Assembly: GCA_003427395.1 (NCBI GenBank)
Contig: BFEA01000397.1
Span: 285,491 to 328,911 of the forward strand
Direction of reading: 5' to 3'
Length of the DNA stretch: 43,421 nt
Origin: Chara braunii
Taxonomy: Eukaryota; Streptophyta; Charophyceae; Charales; Characeae
Part shown: piece by piece, positions 23,746 through 33,903 of the stretch
How positions within the stretch are numbered: the stretch's first letter is position 1
Layout: each line of letters starts with the position of its first letter
Made by a program: the position numbers and the translations under genes
Notes under the pieces: generated by a model
Told to the model about the DNA's origin: nothing
Seen by the model: only the letters and a program-made list of their open reading frames with translations
Databases searched by the model: none

Positions 23746-23830
23746 CCCTTGAAGGGGTTTATGGGGGTTGCCGACGGTGACCACGGCCGTGTTCCTTATT
23801 TTCGGCAACCCCCATAAACCCCTTCAAGGG
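23746..23830. repeat. Foldback hairpin 1 (29-bp perfect arms)
   Basis: The arm 23746-23774 is the exact reverse complement of 23802-23830, with a 27-base loop. It is the first of four such structures in the array. Confidence 0.85.
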
Positions 23831-24944
23831 CATTTCAGAAGGCGAGCAATTTCTCGCACCCACAGTCCTCTCGCAATCAACTCGCATTCGAAACTCCAGG
23901 CGTCACGCGAAGGACGTTGGATATGCGCCGATTCTCAAAGTGCGCCAGGATCCGAACTTGGTTGATTCGCCTGTAGCGTTTAACAGGTCTTCGCGTGGCT
24001 GCAGGTATCGGAACGGGTGGTTGGCGTTTGCACAGAAGCAGACGATGCTCGGGCGCACCGCATTTCGGGGTGGAGATGAACGAAGATCCACGGCATACCG
24101 GAAATGGACCCGGCCAGTGACACCTACGTCAACCCCAACGAACCCCTTTCAGGGCAACTCAGAAGGCGAGCGCTTTTGACGAAGGACGGGAAAGTCGAAG
24201 CTGTCGAAAATAACGGTTAGATTCACGCGGAGACTCTAAGTTGCCCGGGATCCGAATTTGGCGGGTGCTGGAGTAGCAAGGGTCTTCCAAGTCGAGCGAT
24301 TCGATGACGCACATTATGTGAAGTCCGCCGAGATCCGAGACAGAAGCGAAGTCCTAGCTATTGAAAATAACGGTCAGATTTACGAGGAGCCTAAAAGTTC
24401 GCCGGGATCCGAATTTGGCGGGTGCTGGAGTAGCAAGGAACTTGTTTTTGCGCGGCCGGTGTCAGTGGAAGGGAGCGCCAGTGGGTGCACACAAGGAACG
24501 CTCTGTTTGGGCGCACAGAAGGAAGGCTCTATTGTCGTTGAGAGAAAGCACGTGCAGAACAAAGGGAAGTGGTGGATGCACCACCACACAATTCGGCGCA
24601 GCGCGACCCCAAACTGACCCCTATAAACATTGATTATCACCATAGTCTACGCGAGCTCGTGTGGTGTTCCATTCAAATGTACTAGTGCAAGAGCTTATCG
24701 AACTCGGACATGTCCACTTTGCAGACAACAAAAATGTAAAAATGGATGAAAGATCCCTCTGCAACCCTTCCAAACAATGATTTGGTCAATTGATAAGGCG
24801 ACCCCCGACTCGCGCGCGTGGAACGCCAACGTGCGACAGCGCAAACCGCACAGCACACAGAAACACAAGCATGTCTGCGACAATACTCCGCGCAACGCGA
24901 CGGTCAAAACTCTTGGGGGGCAACAAAGATAGGGGGTGCGAAAA

Positions 24945-25069
24945 ATTATTCGCCTTATGAAATGCCCTTGAAGAGGTTTACGGGGGTTGTCGATGGTGAC
25001 AACGGTCGTGTCCCTTATTTTCGGCAACCCCCATAAACCCCTTGAGGGGCATTTCAAAAGGCGAGCAAT
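24945..25069. repeat. Foldback hairpin 2 (about 49-bp arms)
   Basis: 24945-24993 pairs with 25021-25069 with a few mismatches. The outer part (TTCGCCTTATGAAATGCCC / GGGCATTTCAAAAGGCGA) extends the stem beyond that of hairpin 1. Confidence 0.8.
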
Positions 25070-26019
25070 TTCTCGCACCCACAGTCCTCTCGCAATCAAC
25101 TCGCATTCGAAGCTCCAGGCGTCACGCGAAGGACGGTTGGATATGCGCCGATTCTCAAAGTCCACCCTGATCCAAACTTGATTGATTCGTTGTAGCGAGT
25201 AACAGGTCTTCGCGTGGCTGCAGGTATTGGAATGGGTGGTTGGCGTTTGCACAGAAGCAGGTGATGCTCTGGCGCACCGCATTTCGGGGCGGTGATGAAC
25301 GAAGATCCACCGTCCACGGCATACCGGAAATGGACCCGGTCAGCGACACTGACGTCAACCCCAATGAACCCCTTTCGGGGCAACTCAGAATGCGAGCACT
25401 TTTGACGACGGATGAGGAAGGCCAAGCTGTCGAAAACAACGGTCAGATTTATGCGGAGCCTCAAAGTTCGCCGGGATCCGAATTTGGCGGGTGCTGGAGT
25501 AGCAAGGAACCTATTTTCGTCTGGCCTGTGTCAGTGGAAGGGAGCGCCAGTGGGTGCACACAAGGAACGCTCTGTTCGGGAGCACAGAAAGAATGCTCTG
25601 TTGTCGTTGAGCGAGAGCACGCGTAGAACAAAGGGTAGTGGTGGATGCACCACCACACAATGCGGCGCAGCGCGACCCCAAACTGACCCCTATAAACACC
25701 GATTCTCACCATCGTCTACGCAAGCTCGTGCGGTGTTCCATTCAAAGGTTGTAGTGCAAGAGCTTATCGAACTCGAACATCTCCTCGTCGCAGAGAACAA
25801 AAATGTAGAAATGGATAAAAGATCCCGCTTGCAACCCTTCCAAACGTTGATTCGGTCAATTGACAAGGCGACCCCCGACTCGCGCGCGTGGAACGGAAAC
25901 GTGCGATAGCGTGAACTGCACAGCACGCAGAAACACAAGCATATCTGCGACAATAGCCCGTGCACCGCGACGGCCAAAACCGTTGGGGGGCAACACAGAT
26001 CGGGGGTGCGAATAATTGT

Positions 26020-26138
26020 GCGCCTTCTGAAATGCCCTTGAAGGGGTTTATGCCGACGGTGACAACGACCGTGTCCCTTATTTTTGGCAACCCCCACGTA
26101 CCCCTTGAGAGGCTTTTCAGAAGGCGAGCAATTTCTCG
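26020..26138. repeat. Foldback hairpin 3 (left arm shortened)
   Basis: This is the same foldback, but the left arm lacks about 10 bp of the inner GGGGGTTG part, so the stem is interrupted. Outer arms CGCCTTCTGAAA / TTTTCAGAAGGCG still pair. Confidence 0.7.
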
Positions 26139-27228
26139 CACCCACAGTCCTCTAGCTATCAACTCGCACTCGAAGCTTCCGGCGACACGCGAAGGACGGT
26201 TGGGTATGCGCTGATTCTCGAAGTCCGCCAGGATCCGAACTTGGTTGATTCGCCTACAGCGAGTAATAGGTCTCCGCGCGACTGCAGGTATTGGAACGGG
26301 TGGTTGGCGTTTGCACATACCTTGTCAAAATACACAAAAATTCTATTCATGGCGGCGATGAACGAAGATCCACGGCACACCGGAAATGGACCCGGCCAGT
26401 GACACCGACGTCAACCCCAATGAACCCCTTTCAGGGCATCAGAGAATGCGAGCACTTTTGACAACGGACGGGGAAGTCCAAGCTGACAAAAACAACGGTC
26501 AGATTCACGAGGAGACTCTAAGTCCGCCTGGATCCGAATTTGGCGGGTGATGGAGTAGCAAGGGTCTTCGAAGTCGAGCGATTCGACGACGCACATTACG
26601 TGAAGTCCGCCGGGATCTGAGGCAGAAGCAAAGTCCAAGTTGTTGAGAAAAAACGGTCAGATTTATGCGGAGCCTCAAAGTTCGCCGAGATCCGACATTC
26701 GCGGGTGCTGAGGTGGCAAGGAACCTTTTTTCGCGCGGCCGGTGTCAGTGGAAGGGAGTGCTAGTGGGTGCACACAAGGAACGCTCTGTCTGGATGCACA
26801 AAAGGAAGGCTCTGTTGTCGTTGAGCGAGAGCACACGTAGTACAAAGGGAAGTGGTGGATGCACCACCACACAATTCGGCGCAGCACGACCCCACACTGA
26901 CCCCTATAAACACCGATTTTCACCATCGTCTACGCAAGCTCGTGTGGTGTTCCATTCAAAGGTATTAGTGCAAGAGCTTATCGAACTCGGACATCTCCAC
27001 TTCGCAGAGAACAAAAACCCAGAAATGGGTGAAATATCCCCCCAGCAACCCTTCCAAACATTGATTCGGTCAACCGACAAGGCGACCCCCGACTCGTGTG
27101 CCTGGAACGGCAACGTGCGACAGCGCGAACCGCACAGCAACCAGAAACACAAGCATGTCTGCGACAATACTCCGCGCACCGCGATAATTAAAACCCTTCG
27201 GGGGCGACAAATGTCGGGGTTGCGAAAA

Positions 27229-27353
27229 ATTGTTCGCCTTATGAAATGCCCTTGAAGGTGTTCATGGAGGTTGCCGACGCTGACAACGGACGTGTCCCTT
27301 ATTTTCGGCAACCCCCATAATCCCCTTGAAGGGCATTTCAGAAGGCGAGCAAT
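27229..27353. repeat. Foldback hairpin 4 (49-bp arms)
   Basis: 27229-27277 pairs with 27305-27353 around a 27-base loop with few mismatches. It is the last copy in the array. Confidence 0.8.
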
Positions 27354-27699
27354 TTCTCGTACCCATTGTCCTCTGGAAATCAACTCGCACTCGAGGCTCC
27401 AGGCGTCACGTGAAGGACGGTTGGATATGCGCCGATTCTCAAAGTCCGCCAGGATCCGAACTTGGTTGATTCGCCTGTAGCGAGTAGCAGGCATGTGACG
27501 TGGCTGCAAGTATTAAAACGGGTGGTTGGCTTTTGCACAGAAGCCGTCGTCAACCCCAATAAACCCCTTTCAGGGCAACTCAGAAGGCGAGCACTTTTGA
27601 CGACGGACGGGGAAGTCCAAGATGTCGAAAATAATGGTCGGATTTACGCGGAGACTCTAAGTTCGTCGGGATCCGAATTTGGTGGGTGCTGGAGTAGCA

Positions 27700-28780
27700 A
27701 GGGTCTTCCAAGTCGAGCGATTCGATGGCGCACATTACGTGTCCGCTGGGATCCGAACTTCGTCAAATCAGGGTTCCCGACAATCACGGCGAAGTCAAAC
27801 AGGCAAGGCCAGTCACAAACGTTGTTGGCAATGACAACACATTCGTCGGTCATGAATCGGGGTATTCTGATTCAATCTATTTGACGGAGCACACTACGCA
27901 AGTCCGCCGGGATCTGAACTTCGTGGATCCAGGGCTTTCGTCAAATAATACTGAGTCGAACTGCCTGTCCGAAAACCGATCAGTCAAGGCACCAAGGTTG
28001 TCTTGGCAGCCGACGGGACGGGCGATGCAAATTTCTTGATATCTGCTGATTTCCGAACTTTGTCGAACCAGGGCCATCCCGATTGAGCCTGTCCGCTTGT
28101 CCAAAAAAGCGAGCAGTCATTCCGGCACCGTTCATGTTGCAACCCGCAAACTGCCCGCAACCGTAGCGGTAGGTGTGTTGTGTCTTGGTCCGGACAATTC
28201 TGGAGACGTGTGCATATTGCATTCCGTGCTCGTCCGCCGGGACCCGAACTTCATGTTCACGATCTCGGGCTGCACTGGTGGGGATGAAGGGATCGCAGTC
28301 GTGCTAGTCCGCCGGCATTCGAACTTCGACTTCGTGCTCTTGCTAGAAGGAACATGTGCGAGATCGGATCCCGGTGGGCCACGTCACATGCCTCCTTCAA
28401 CTTCGCTCGTGAAATGTTCAGACGCGTCAACAACGACCAGACTGCTGGCCCAATTGCGAGCTTTCGTCGCTGCATAACGAGGTTCGCTCCGTGTTGCCAC
28501 GTGGGCCGCAGCGCACTCATCGTGTTAGGAGGAGGACGTCCATCAGTCCACATGCCAGACAACGGCGAGAACCTCATTCCGCATCGACGACAGTTCTATC
28601 GACCACATTGCACAACTGCAGTCGATCCGGGACGGCAGCCCCGCTTTATGCGCAGCCCCGCGTCATCTTCCGCGCTTTGTCCACCGCCGTTTGAACAGCG
28701 AACCCACGCGCAGTCGCGAACGTAATCGCGATTTCCATGCGAACGATCCATTCTGCAGACGACATCTTCATCGGGGTGAG
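27700..28780. repeat. Palindrome-bearing non-coding stretch
   Basis: No gene is recognised. Copies of the short palindrome family lie near 27740, 27899, 28050, 28228 and 28304. The sequence between copies is not obviously repeated. Confidence 0.5.
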
Positions 28781-28789
28781 TACACGTTT

Positions 28790-29080
28790 CGTGTGTGCAG
28801 ACGTTCCGTGTGTATGACGACATCTTCATCGTGCACAGGGATTCGTGTTAGATGGATTCGTTGTACAGGCTTTCGTGTAAGAGGGATTCGTTGTAGAGAG
28901 ATTCGTATGTGTGACTGTGCACATTTCGTATGAATGTTTGGAAGTCGATCCGTTTCGTGTGAATGCAAACATGTCGTGTGTGTATGTATGAAAACGTCAC
29001 GTCTGCGAAAACGGGAAACATTTCGTGTAAGACGGATTCGTTGTAGAGGGATTCATGTAAGTGGGATTCGTTGTGTGTGC
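28790..29080 (+). repeat. Degenerate minisatellite
   Basis: Many imperfect copies of GGATTCGTTGTA and TTTCGTGTAAGA follow one another with a period of about 15-17 bp. The region is low-complexity GT/GA-rich on the plus strand. Confidence 0.6.
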
Positions 29081-29637
29081 ACGCATGATCTGCGCACGTT
29101 CGAGCGGTCTTCTGCATTTGATTCCTTGTGTGTGCATGCACGCTTGCTCACTTGTGTCAGGAGTCGCGTCGTCTGTGTGTGCTTATTTTTTTGTTCCTGC
29201 AATGTGTGCAATCGTGTGAGCGTATGTAGATGTCATAAATCGTGTGTGGGCAGACAGCGCTGAACCCACGCGGTTCCTCCAGAGAATCATTGATGGAATC
29301 CATGGCCAACCATCCCATGCAACCGGTGGATCGAACGATCCACCCTTGGACGCTTCACGACACTATACCGGCCGCGAGTATCACGCAAGCGGTTGTCTGT
29401 TTAGTTGATAGGTGGACAGTCGACTCATACAAGCAATCAATTCACCGAACAACGCACCCTTCCACTGAAAAATCGACCGATTATCGAGCAGATTATTCCG
29501 CGTTATTCGGTGGACTGATTGCGCACGGCTATTTACGTTTGGTATGGGGCATGACTTGTTTGGTCGAGAACCCGCGAGAACAGGTTGTGTGTGACAACCA
29601 AACGATTTATTGGTCGTATGTTGAGCTCACCTTTTCC

Positions 29638-29787
29638 GATAATGAACTTGCTCAATGGGTGCATGCCGCTTCGTTTGCGCTGATCATACACGTGCATGTA
29701 TAGATAGCCTAGGTATAGATGGCCGGTCATCATCTCAGATCTATAAGTGAGCGAAGCGGCACGCACCCGTCGAGCAAGTTCGTTATC
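29638..29787. repeat. Inverted repeat, 36-bp arms
   Basis: 29638-29673 and 29752-29787 are reverse complements at 32 of 36 positions, and all four differences are transitions. A third partial copy (GTGAGCGAAGCGGCACACAC) follows at about 29829. No gene is seen in 29,100-29,990. Confidence 0.7.
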
Positions 29788-29995
29788 AGGAACGATGAGC
29801 TTGATAATCCTCCGATAGATCTAAACGTGAGCGAAGCGGCACACACAACCAGTTCCGCATCATTACCATCCGCGGCTTTTCGACCAAACGAGAATAGCCG
29901 TACGAAACCCGCCAAACGACGGCAGCAATATAGCGTCATCCAGAACACGACCGCGCATCCATCTCGAATCCTCATCGATCTCTTTGTAGATGAAC

Positions 29996-30125
29996 TTTTG
30001 TTCGGCATTGAACCTTGTTCAGCACTCAGCCTTGTTGCATATCGAACCAACCGTGGTCGACATCGAACCTTGTTCGACATCGAACCTTGTTCGAGATCGG
30101 AAGAACCTAGTTCGACATGGAACCT
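29996..30125. repeat. Tandem of about 20-bp palindromic units
   Basis: About six copies of CCTTGTTCGACATCGAA or variants occur; GTTCGACATCGAAC is itself palindromic. Copies become more alike toward the right (30055-30100). Confidence 0.65.
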
Positions 30126-30161
30126 GGGTACTCCACGACCAGCATAGGACGGGTGCAAGAA

Positions 30162-30722
30162 GAAGTTCGCCGGGATCCGAACTTCACGTTTTCTCTGAGG
30201 CGGACGATCGAAGAAGTCCGCCCGCATCCGAACTTTCGCGTCCGGCTTACCCTTCATCCGATGTTCGGGCGCCACCAGCGGAGGCAACTGGAGAAGTCCG
30301 CCCTCATCCGATCTTCAGTGGTCGGTCTGCACTGTTTCCTATGCTCGAGCACCGACTGCGGGTGCGTACTGATGAAGTTCGCCCGGGTCCGAACTTCGAC
30401 GACAACAATGATCTCTATCCAGTGCTCGAGCACCGGCTGCAGGCGGACGACCGAAGAAGTCCGCCTGCATCTGAACTTTCGCGTCCGACTTACCCTTCAT
30501 CCAATGTTCGCGTGCCGCCAGCGGAGGCAACTCGAAAAGTCCGCCCGCATCCGATCTTCGTTGGTTGGCCTGCAATGTTTCCAATGATCGAGCACCTGGT
30601 GCGGGTGCTTACTGTTGAAGTCCGCCCTAATCCGAACTTCAATGACTGTCCTGCTGTCTATCCAATGGTCGAGCACCGGCTGCGGGTGCTTAGCCACGAA
30701 GTCCGCCCGAATCCGAACTTCA
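30162..30722. repeat. Regular array of the short palindrome, period about 80 bp
   Basis: Palindromes start at 30162, 30213, 30293, 30374, 30456, 30536, 30617 and 30698, so all but the first spacing are 80-83 bp. The intervening 55 bp contain TCGAGCACCGGCTGCGGGTG in most units. The arms are GAAGTCCG or GAAGTTCG and CGAACTTC or CGATCTTC. Because the spacers are also repeated it is a tandem array and not a CRISPR. Confidence 0.8.
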
Positions 30723-31095
30723 ACTTCGCGTGTTTTATGCTTGGGAGCAGAGCAGGGCAGTCGGCGACATTCGGATGAGGAATAGGGAGGTCACTGAAGT
30801 GCGGATGTGGGCGGACTTCTGAGGACAAAAACTATGCAGCCGAAGTGCTCTGTCCTATCCAATGCTCGAGCACCGACTGAGGGTGCTTAGTGACGAAGTC
30901 CGCCCGAATCCGAACTTCAAATTCGCGTGTTTTACGCTTGGGAGCAGAGCAGGGTAGTCGGCGACGTTCGGATGAGGTATAGGGAGGTCACTGAAGTTCG
31001 GATGCGGGCGGACTTCTGAGGACAAAAACTCTGCAGCCGAAGTGCTCGGTCCCGCGTCGTTGGTCGACTGGAGAAGTCCGCTGGCATCCGAACTT
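30698..31095. repeat. 195-bp tandem duplication containing head-to-head palindromes
   Basis: The 195-bp segment starting at 30698 is repeated from 30895 (TTCGCGTGTTTTA(T/C)GCTTGG and GAGCAGAGCAGGG in both). Each copy also carries the palindrome in the reverse orientation (near 30795 and 30990, followed by TGAGGACAAAAACT). Confidence 0.75.
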
Positions 31096-31264
31096 CAATG
31101 ATCGGGGTGTTTCCTTGCTGTGCATTCGCACTCCGCGTGCTTACTCTGTGCGTGGGCAGCGCGTGCAGGCATGTGGAACATCGTGAATTTTCATTTCGGG
31201 ACTTTACGTCTATGTGTAGCCGTGCCCACGTGTGTATCGTCTGGTATGTGCCCGTGGTCTGTAG

Positions 31265-32274
31265 GGAGCGTAATGGAGGCGACCTTCTCGACACCACGGA
31301 TAATGGAGTTGATGTTCTCGACACCACGGACCATGAGTCCCGAGATGCACGTTCGATTGGCAGAACCGTTTCCTCATTGTGCGAGATCCGTGCGGTATTT
31401 TAACAGTGTAACTACGATCCATGGAGCGACCGCGGAGGACTTCAACGAGGACCCCTGGATGACCATCGTCCCGTGCATGGAGGAGCAAATTGACGGTTGG
31501 TGCGATNGGAATTGGTCCTCGATGGAGAGGCGCTGCCCTTGNGCAAGCCAGTACAAGTTCGCTTACTTGTTGGAGTTTGGGAACCTCATCCCGCTGCCTG
31601 ACGCTGTCCTTGGCCACAAGTTCCTGAACCGTATGCGCAGAGCACTGACCAACATTAGCCACCATTTCAGCCGCCTNGAGTGCCACTACGTCAGGTCGTC
31701 GCCANGAACTTGGGGAGGCTCGCGGAAACAAGAGTTGCTGGACTGCGCCCGTCACTGCCCGTTCCTGGAGCANTACCCGCTCTGTTGCCCTGGGAATTCT
31801 CCACAAGCTGTGTCATACTGTTGTGTGCGGCTGACCGTGTCCGGATCCGATTTCGCCAGGGTTCTATGTGTCGCCACCTCGAATAAGAATAGGAAACTCG
31901 TCGATGCAGTTGTGCTTGTGTCACGCAACGAGGTGGTAATCGAGGGGTCCAAATTTGTGCCGGCGCGAGGGCCTGAACGTGTGGATCGGTGGCCAGATTT
32001 GGCGATCNCAGGGCACGTCCAAAACTTTACTTTGTGGCATGAGGTGGAAGAGAAAGTGGCTGACATACGGGACTTTATAGGAAATTCCTTAGCACGACCG
32101 GGAGTTTTCGTCAGGATGAAATACATGTCCGTCTTTTCGGAGAGTGCATCAGTCGATGAACCGCAGATCCGCGTGTACGGATCATCAATGAATGCGTTGT
32201 NTGGTTTTGGTTCACGACCACGTCTCCGGGGACCCCCGAGTGTCACCAGGTCTAGACGGGCAATTAGACCTTGA
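31265..32274 (+). CDS. Orphan accessory protein, copy C2 (most complete), unknown function
   Basis: A probable splice acceptor (GGTCTGTAG, exon from 31265) precedes ATG 31274 (MEATFSTPRIMELMF) and ATG 31333 region (MSPEMHVRLAEPF). The frame runs uninterrupted to TGA 32272, about 330 codons, with a few N-containing codons. Conserved blocks shared with A2 and B2 are EDFNEDPWMTIVPC, ASQYKFAYLLEFGNLIPLP, KQELLDCARHCPFLE, the strand-rich FARVLCVATSNKNRKLVDA, LWHEVEEKVADIRDFIGNSL, FVRMKYMSVFSE and VYGSSMNALxGFGSRPR. No signal peptide, membrane segment or known catalytic motif is seen. Three copies with conserved protein but diverged DNA imply past selection on the protein. I infer an element-encoded accessory protein. 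Confidence 0.65.
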
Positions 32275-32279
32275 GTTTA

Positions 32280-33890
32280 AGCGAGAAAGTGTGAGACGCT
32301 TGTGCGCTGNCNAAAATGGCAGATGTGAAGTATTGTTGACAGGTGTGAGAGGCTGCAGTTGCTAGTCGACGATATGCCCCGCACTCGTCGTGAAAATCCC
32401 TGGTTTTCGTTCAGCANAACAATCACCGACTCACGGGTCGTATGTCTCTAACGCCGTCCCTTTCCAAATCGAGCCCCGCTGAAGTTCGNATCCCGGCGAA
32501 CTTNGCCTTCTGATAGTCACTCGCGTGGNCCGCCGCACCCGAGCTTCAATGACGACCTTCGCCATCGGTGGGCTGTTAGACCGTGTCCGCGCACTGCAAC
32601 TGTAGATTGGATGGNGCAGTGTGACAGTTCGGGTGCCGGTGGACAACCGCACTTGCCNCACATCGACAATACGTGAGGGTCTGATGCCAAAACANCCGAC
32701 ACCACCNACAACATGTGACTGTCATTATCTACGCAATCGTTCTGGTTCGGTTTCCAACAACCGCCACTAGTTTAGCAACACAGTGGGATCAGGGCAGACT
32801 TCGTAGGGCGGACTTCTTCGGGCCACACACGTGTGCTGTTTGGAGGGGGTGCCTCGATGGCTGNGACGCTTNAAGCCTCGGAACAGGCCTCGCGCTACCG
32901 AACGGCTTTNCGACCACCTTCAAGGTGTGCCGAACAGTCGGCGGTAATCGTTGCGGACTGCCAAACGCACTCTTGTGGTACCTCCGTTTCTGGCCTTCTT
33001 GTTGGATCTGGGCATGTGTCGAACANAGTTTCGCACTCCACAAACAGAGCCCCCCCCCCGGGACCGAAGGGTTCTCTGTTCTTCGGGCAGTCCTTCGGGA
33101 TGCTGAATGGCAATTGAGTGCGCAGGTGCTCCTGGCTNGGGCNGTCCGCACTCCNTGCGAGCCTCTCGGTTGTCATGGGCGATTTGTGAAGTTCGCCGGC
33201 ATCCGGACTTCCTCGGTTTGTACCGTGACGTCGTCGTTCCTTCCGTTTCGATACGAGNTCCTCGAGCCCCGGCGTCTTCTGATTACGGATGTTGGGCATA
33301 TTTCTNCCAGAACGTGCCTCCGAGTCTCCGACCACTTCTCNACTGCCCCNTCCATGCGTCCACACATCCTGAGCATATACCGAAGTCCGCATGTATCCGC
33401 ACTTCGTCAATGTCTTAGCCAGATCGTTCTTCGTCGTTGTAGCTCCCCCTTCGTCTTGTGTTCAGGACTATGGCGCCCGACAATGTGTCGGCGGGAACTC
33501 CCCAAAAGGACACTTCTTCGTGTCAGGGCATCCTGCCGTGCAGCGCACTTGTTACTCGACAAAAGTTCGCCGGTATCCGGACTTCGCACAGGGGTTCTCC
33601 ATTCGAACACCGTCGCTATTCTGCCCCTTACGTGCGGTCAACAAGGGTGCGCGGAGAGCTGTTCTCTGTTCAGAACATTTCCTGGCGCTGTGCAAGCGAT
33701 GACGTCCGGAGGACGTCTTCACCCTCCGCTCCACGGGAGCGCACCTCCGCTTAGAGACTGTTGTGTTTACTACACGCCAGGAATTTTGTTTTTCTGTGCC
33801 NTGTCATGGCTAGTCCGTCGGCATCCNAACTTCTCTGTTGTGCTGATTGTTTGTGCATTCCGTGTTTCCCGATGTTTCTTTCGTTTGGGC
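32280..33890. other. Intergenic, repeat-bearing; no firm gene
   Basis: The block at about 32914-32985 (CGAACAGTCGGCGGT ... CACTCTT.TGG.ACCTCCG) resembles 10264-10340 in element A. Short palindromes lie near 32482 (reverse), 33188, 33382, 33562 and 33810. A plus-strand frame of 392 codons (32715-33893) is open across it but reads through the palindromes without any recognisable motif. TTTGGGCTAGTGCAG at about 33885-33899 is a plausible splice acceptor for the gene starting at 33904. Confidence 0.45.
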
Positions 33891-33903
33891 TAGTGCAGAC
33901 AGA

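Larger units (their letters stand above)
23740..27690. repeat. Tandem array, unit 1.07-1.22 kb, more than three copies
   Basis: The landmark CCTTATTTTCGGCAACCCCC lies at about 23793, 25013, 26079 and 27298, giving spacings of about 1220, 1066 and 1219 bp. Each unit contains a foldback hairpin, two to four copies of the short palindrome (GTCCGCC..GATCCGAA), GGTGGATGCACCACC, and a downstream block ending in the next hairpin. Frames of 80-200 codons are open on both strands in several units, but they contain no recognisable motif and follow the repeat, so I do not call genes here. Confidence 0.8.

Noticed and set aside
24258-27255. Repeated open frames of 80-200 codons in the 1.2-kb array
   Set aside because: They recur only because the DNA repeats, both strands are open, the palindrome is translated through them, and no motif is present.
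28691-29263. Arg/Cys-rich frames over the minisatellite
   Set aside because: Simple-sequence translation.
30162-30722. CRISPR-like regular palindrome array
   Set aside because: The 'spacers' are themselves repeated, the setting is eukaryotic and no cas gene exists; it is an 80-bp tandem repeat.
32715-33893. 392-codon plus-strand frame
   Set aside because: GC-rich, overlaps other open frames, runs through several short palindromes and has no recognisable domain or paralogue; a real gene cannot be excluded.
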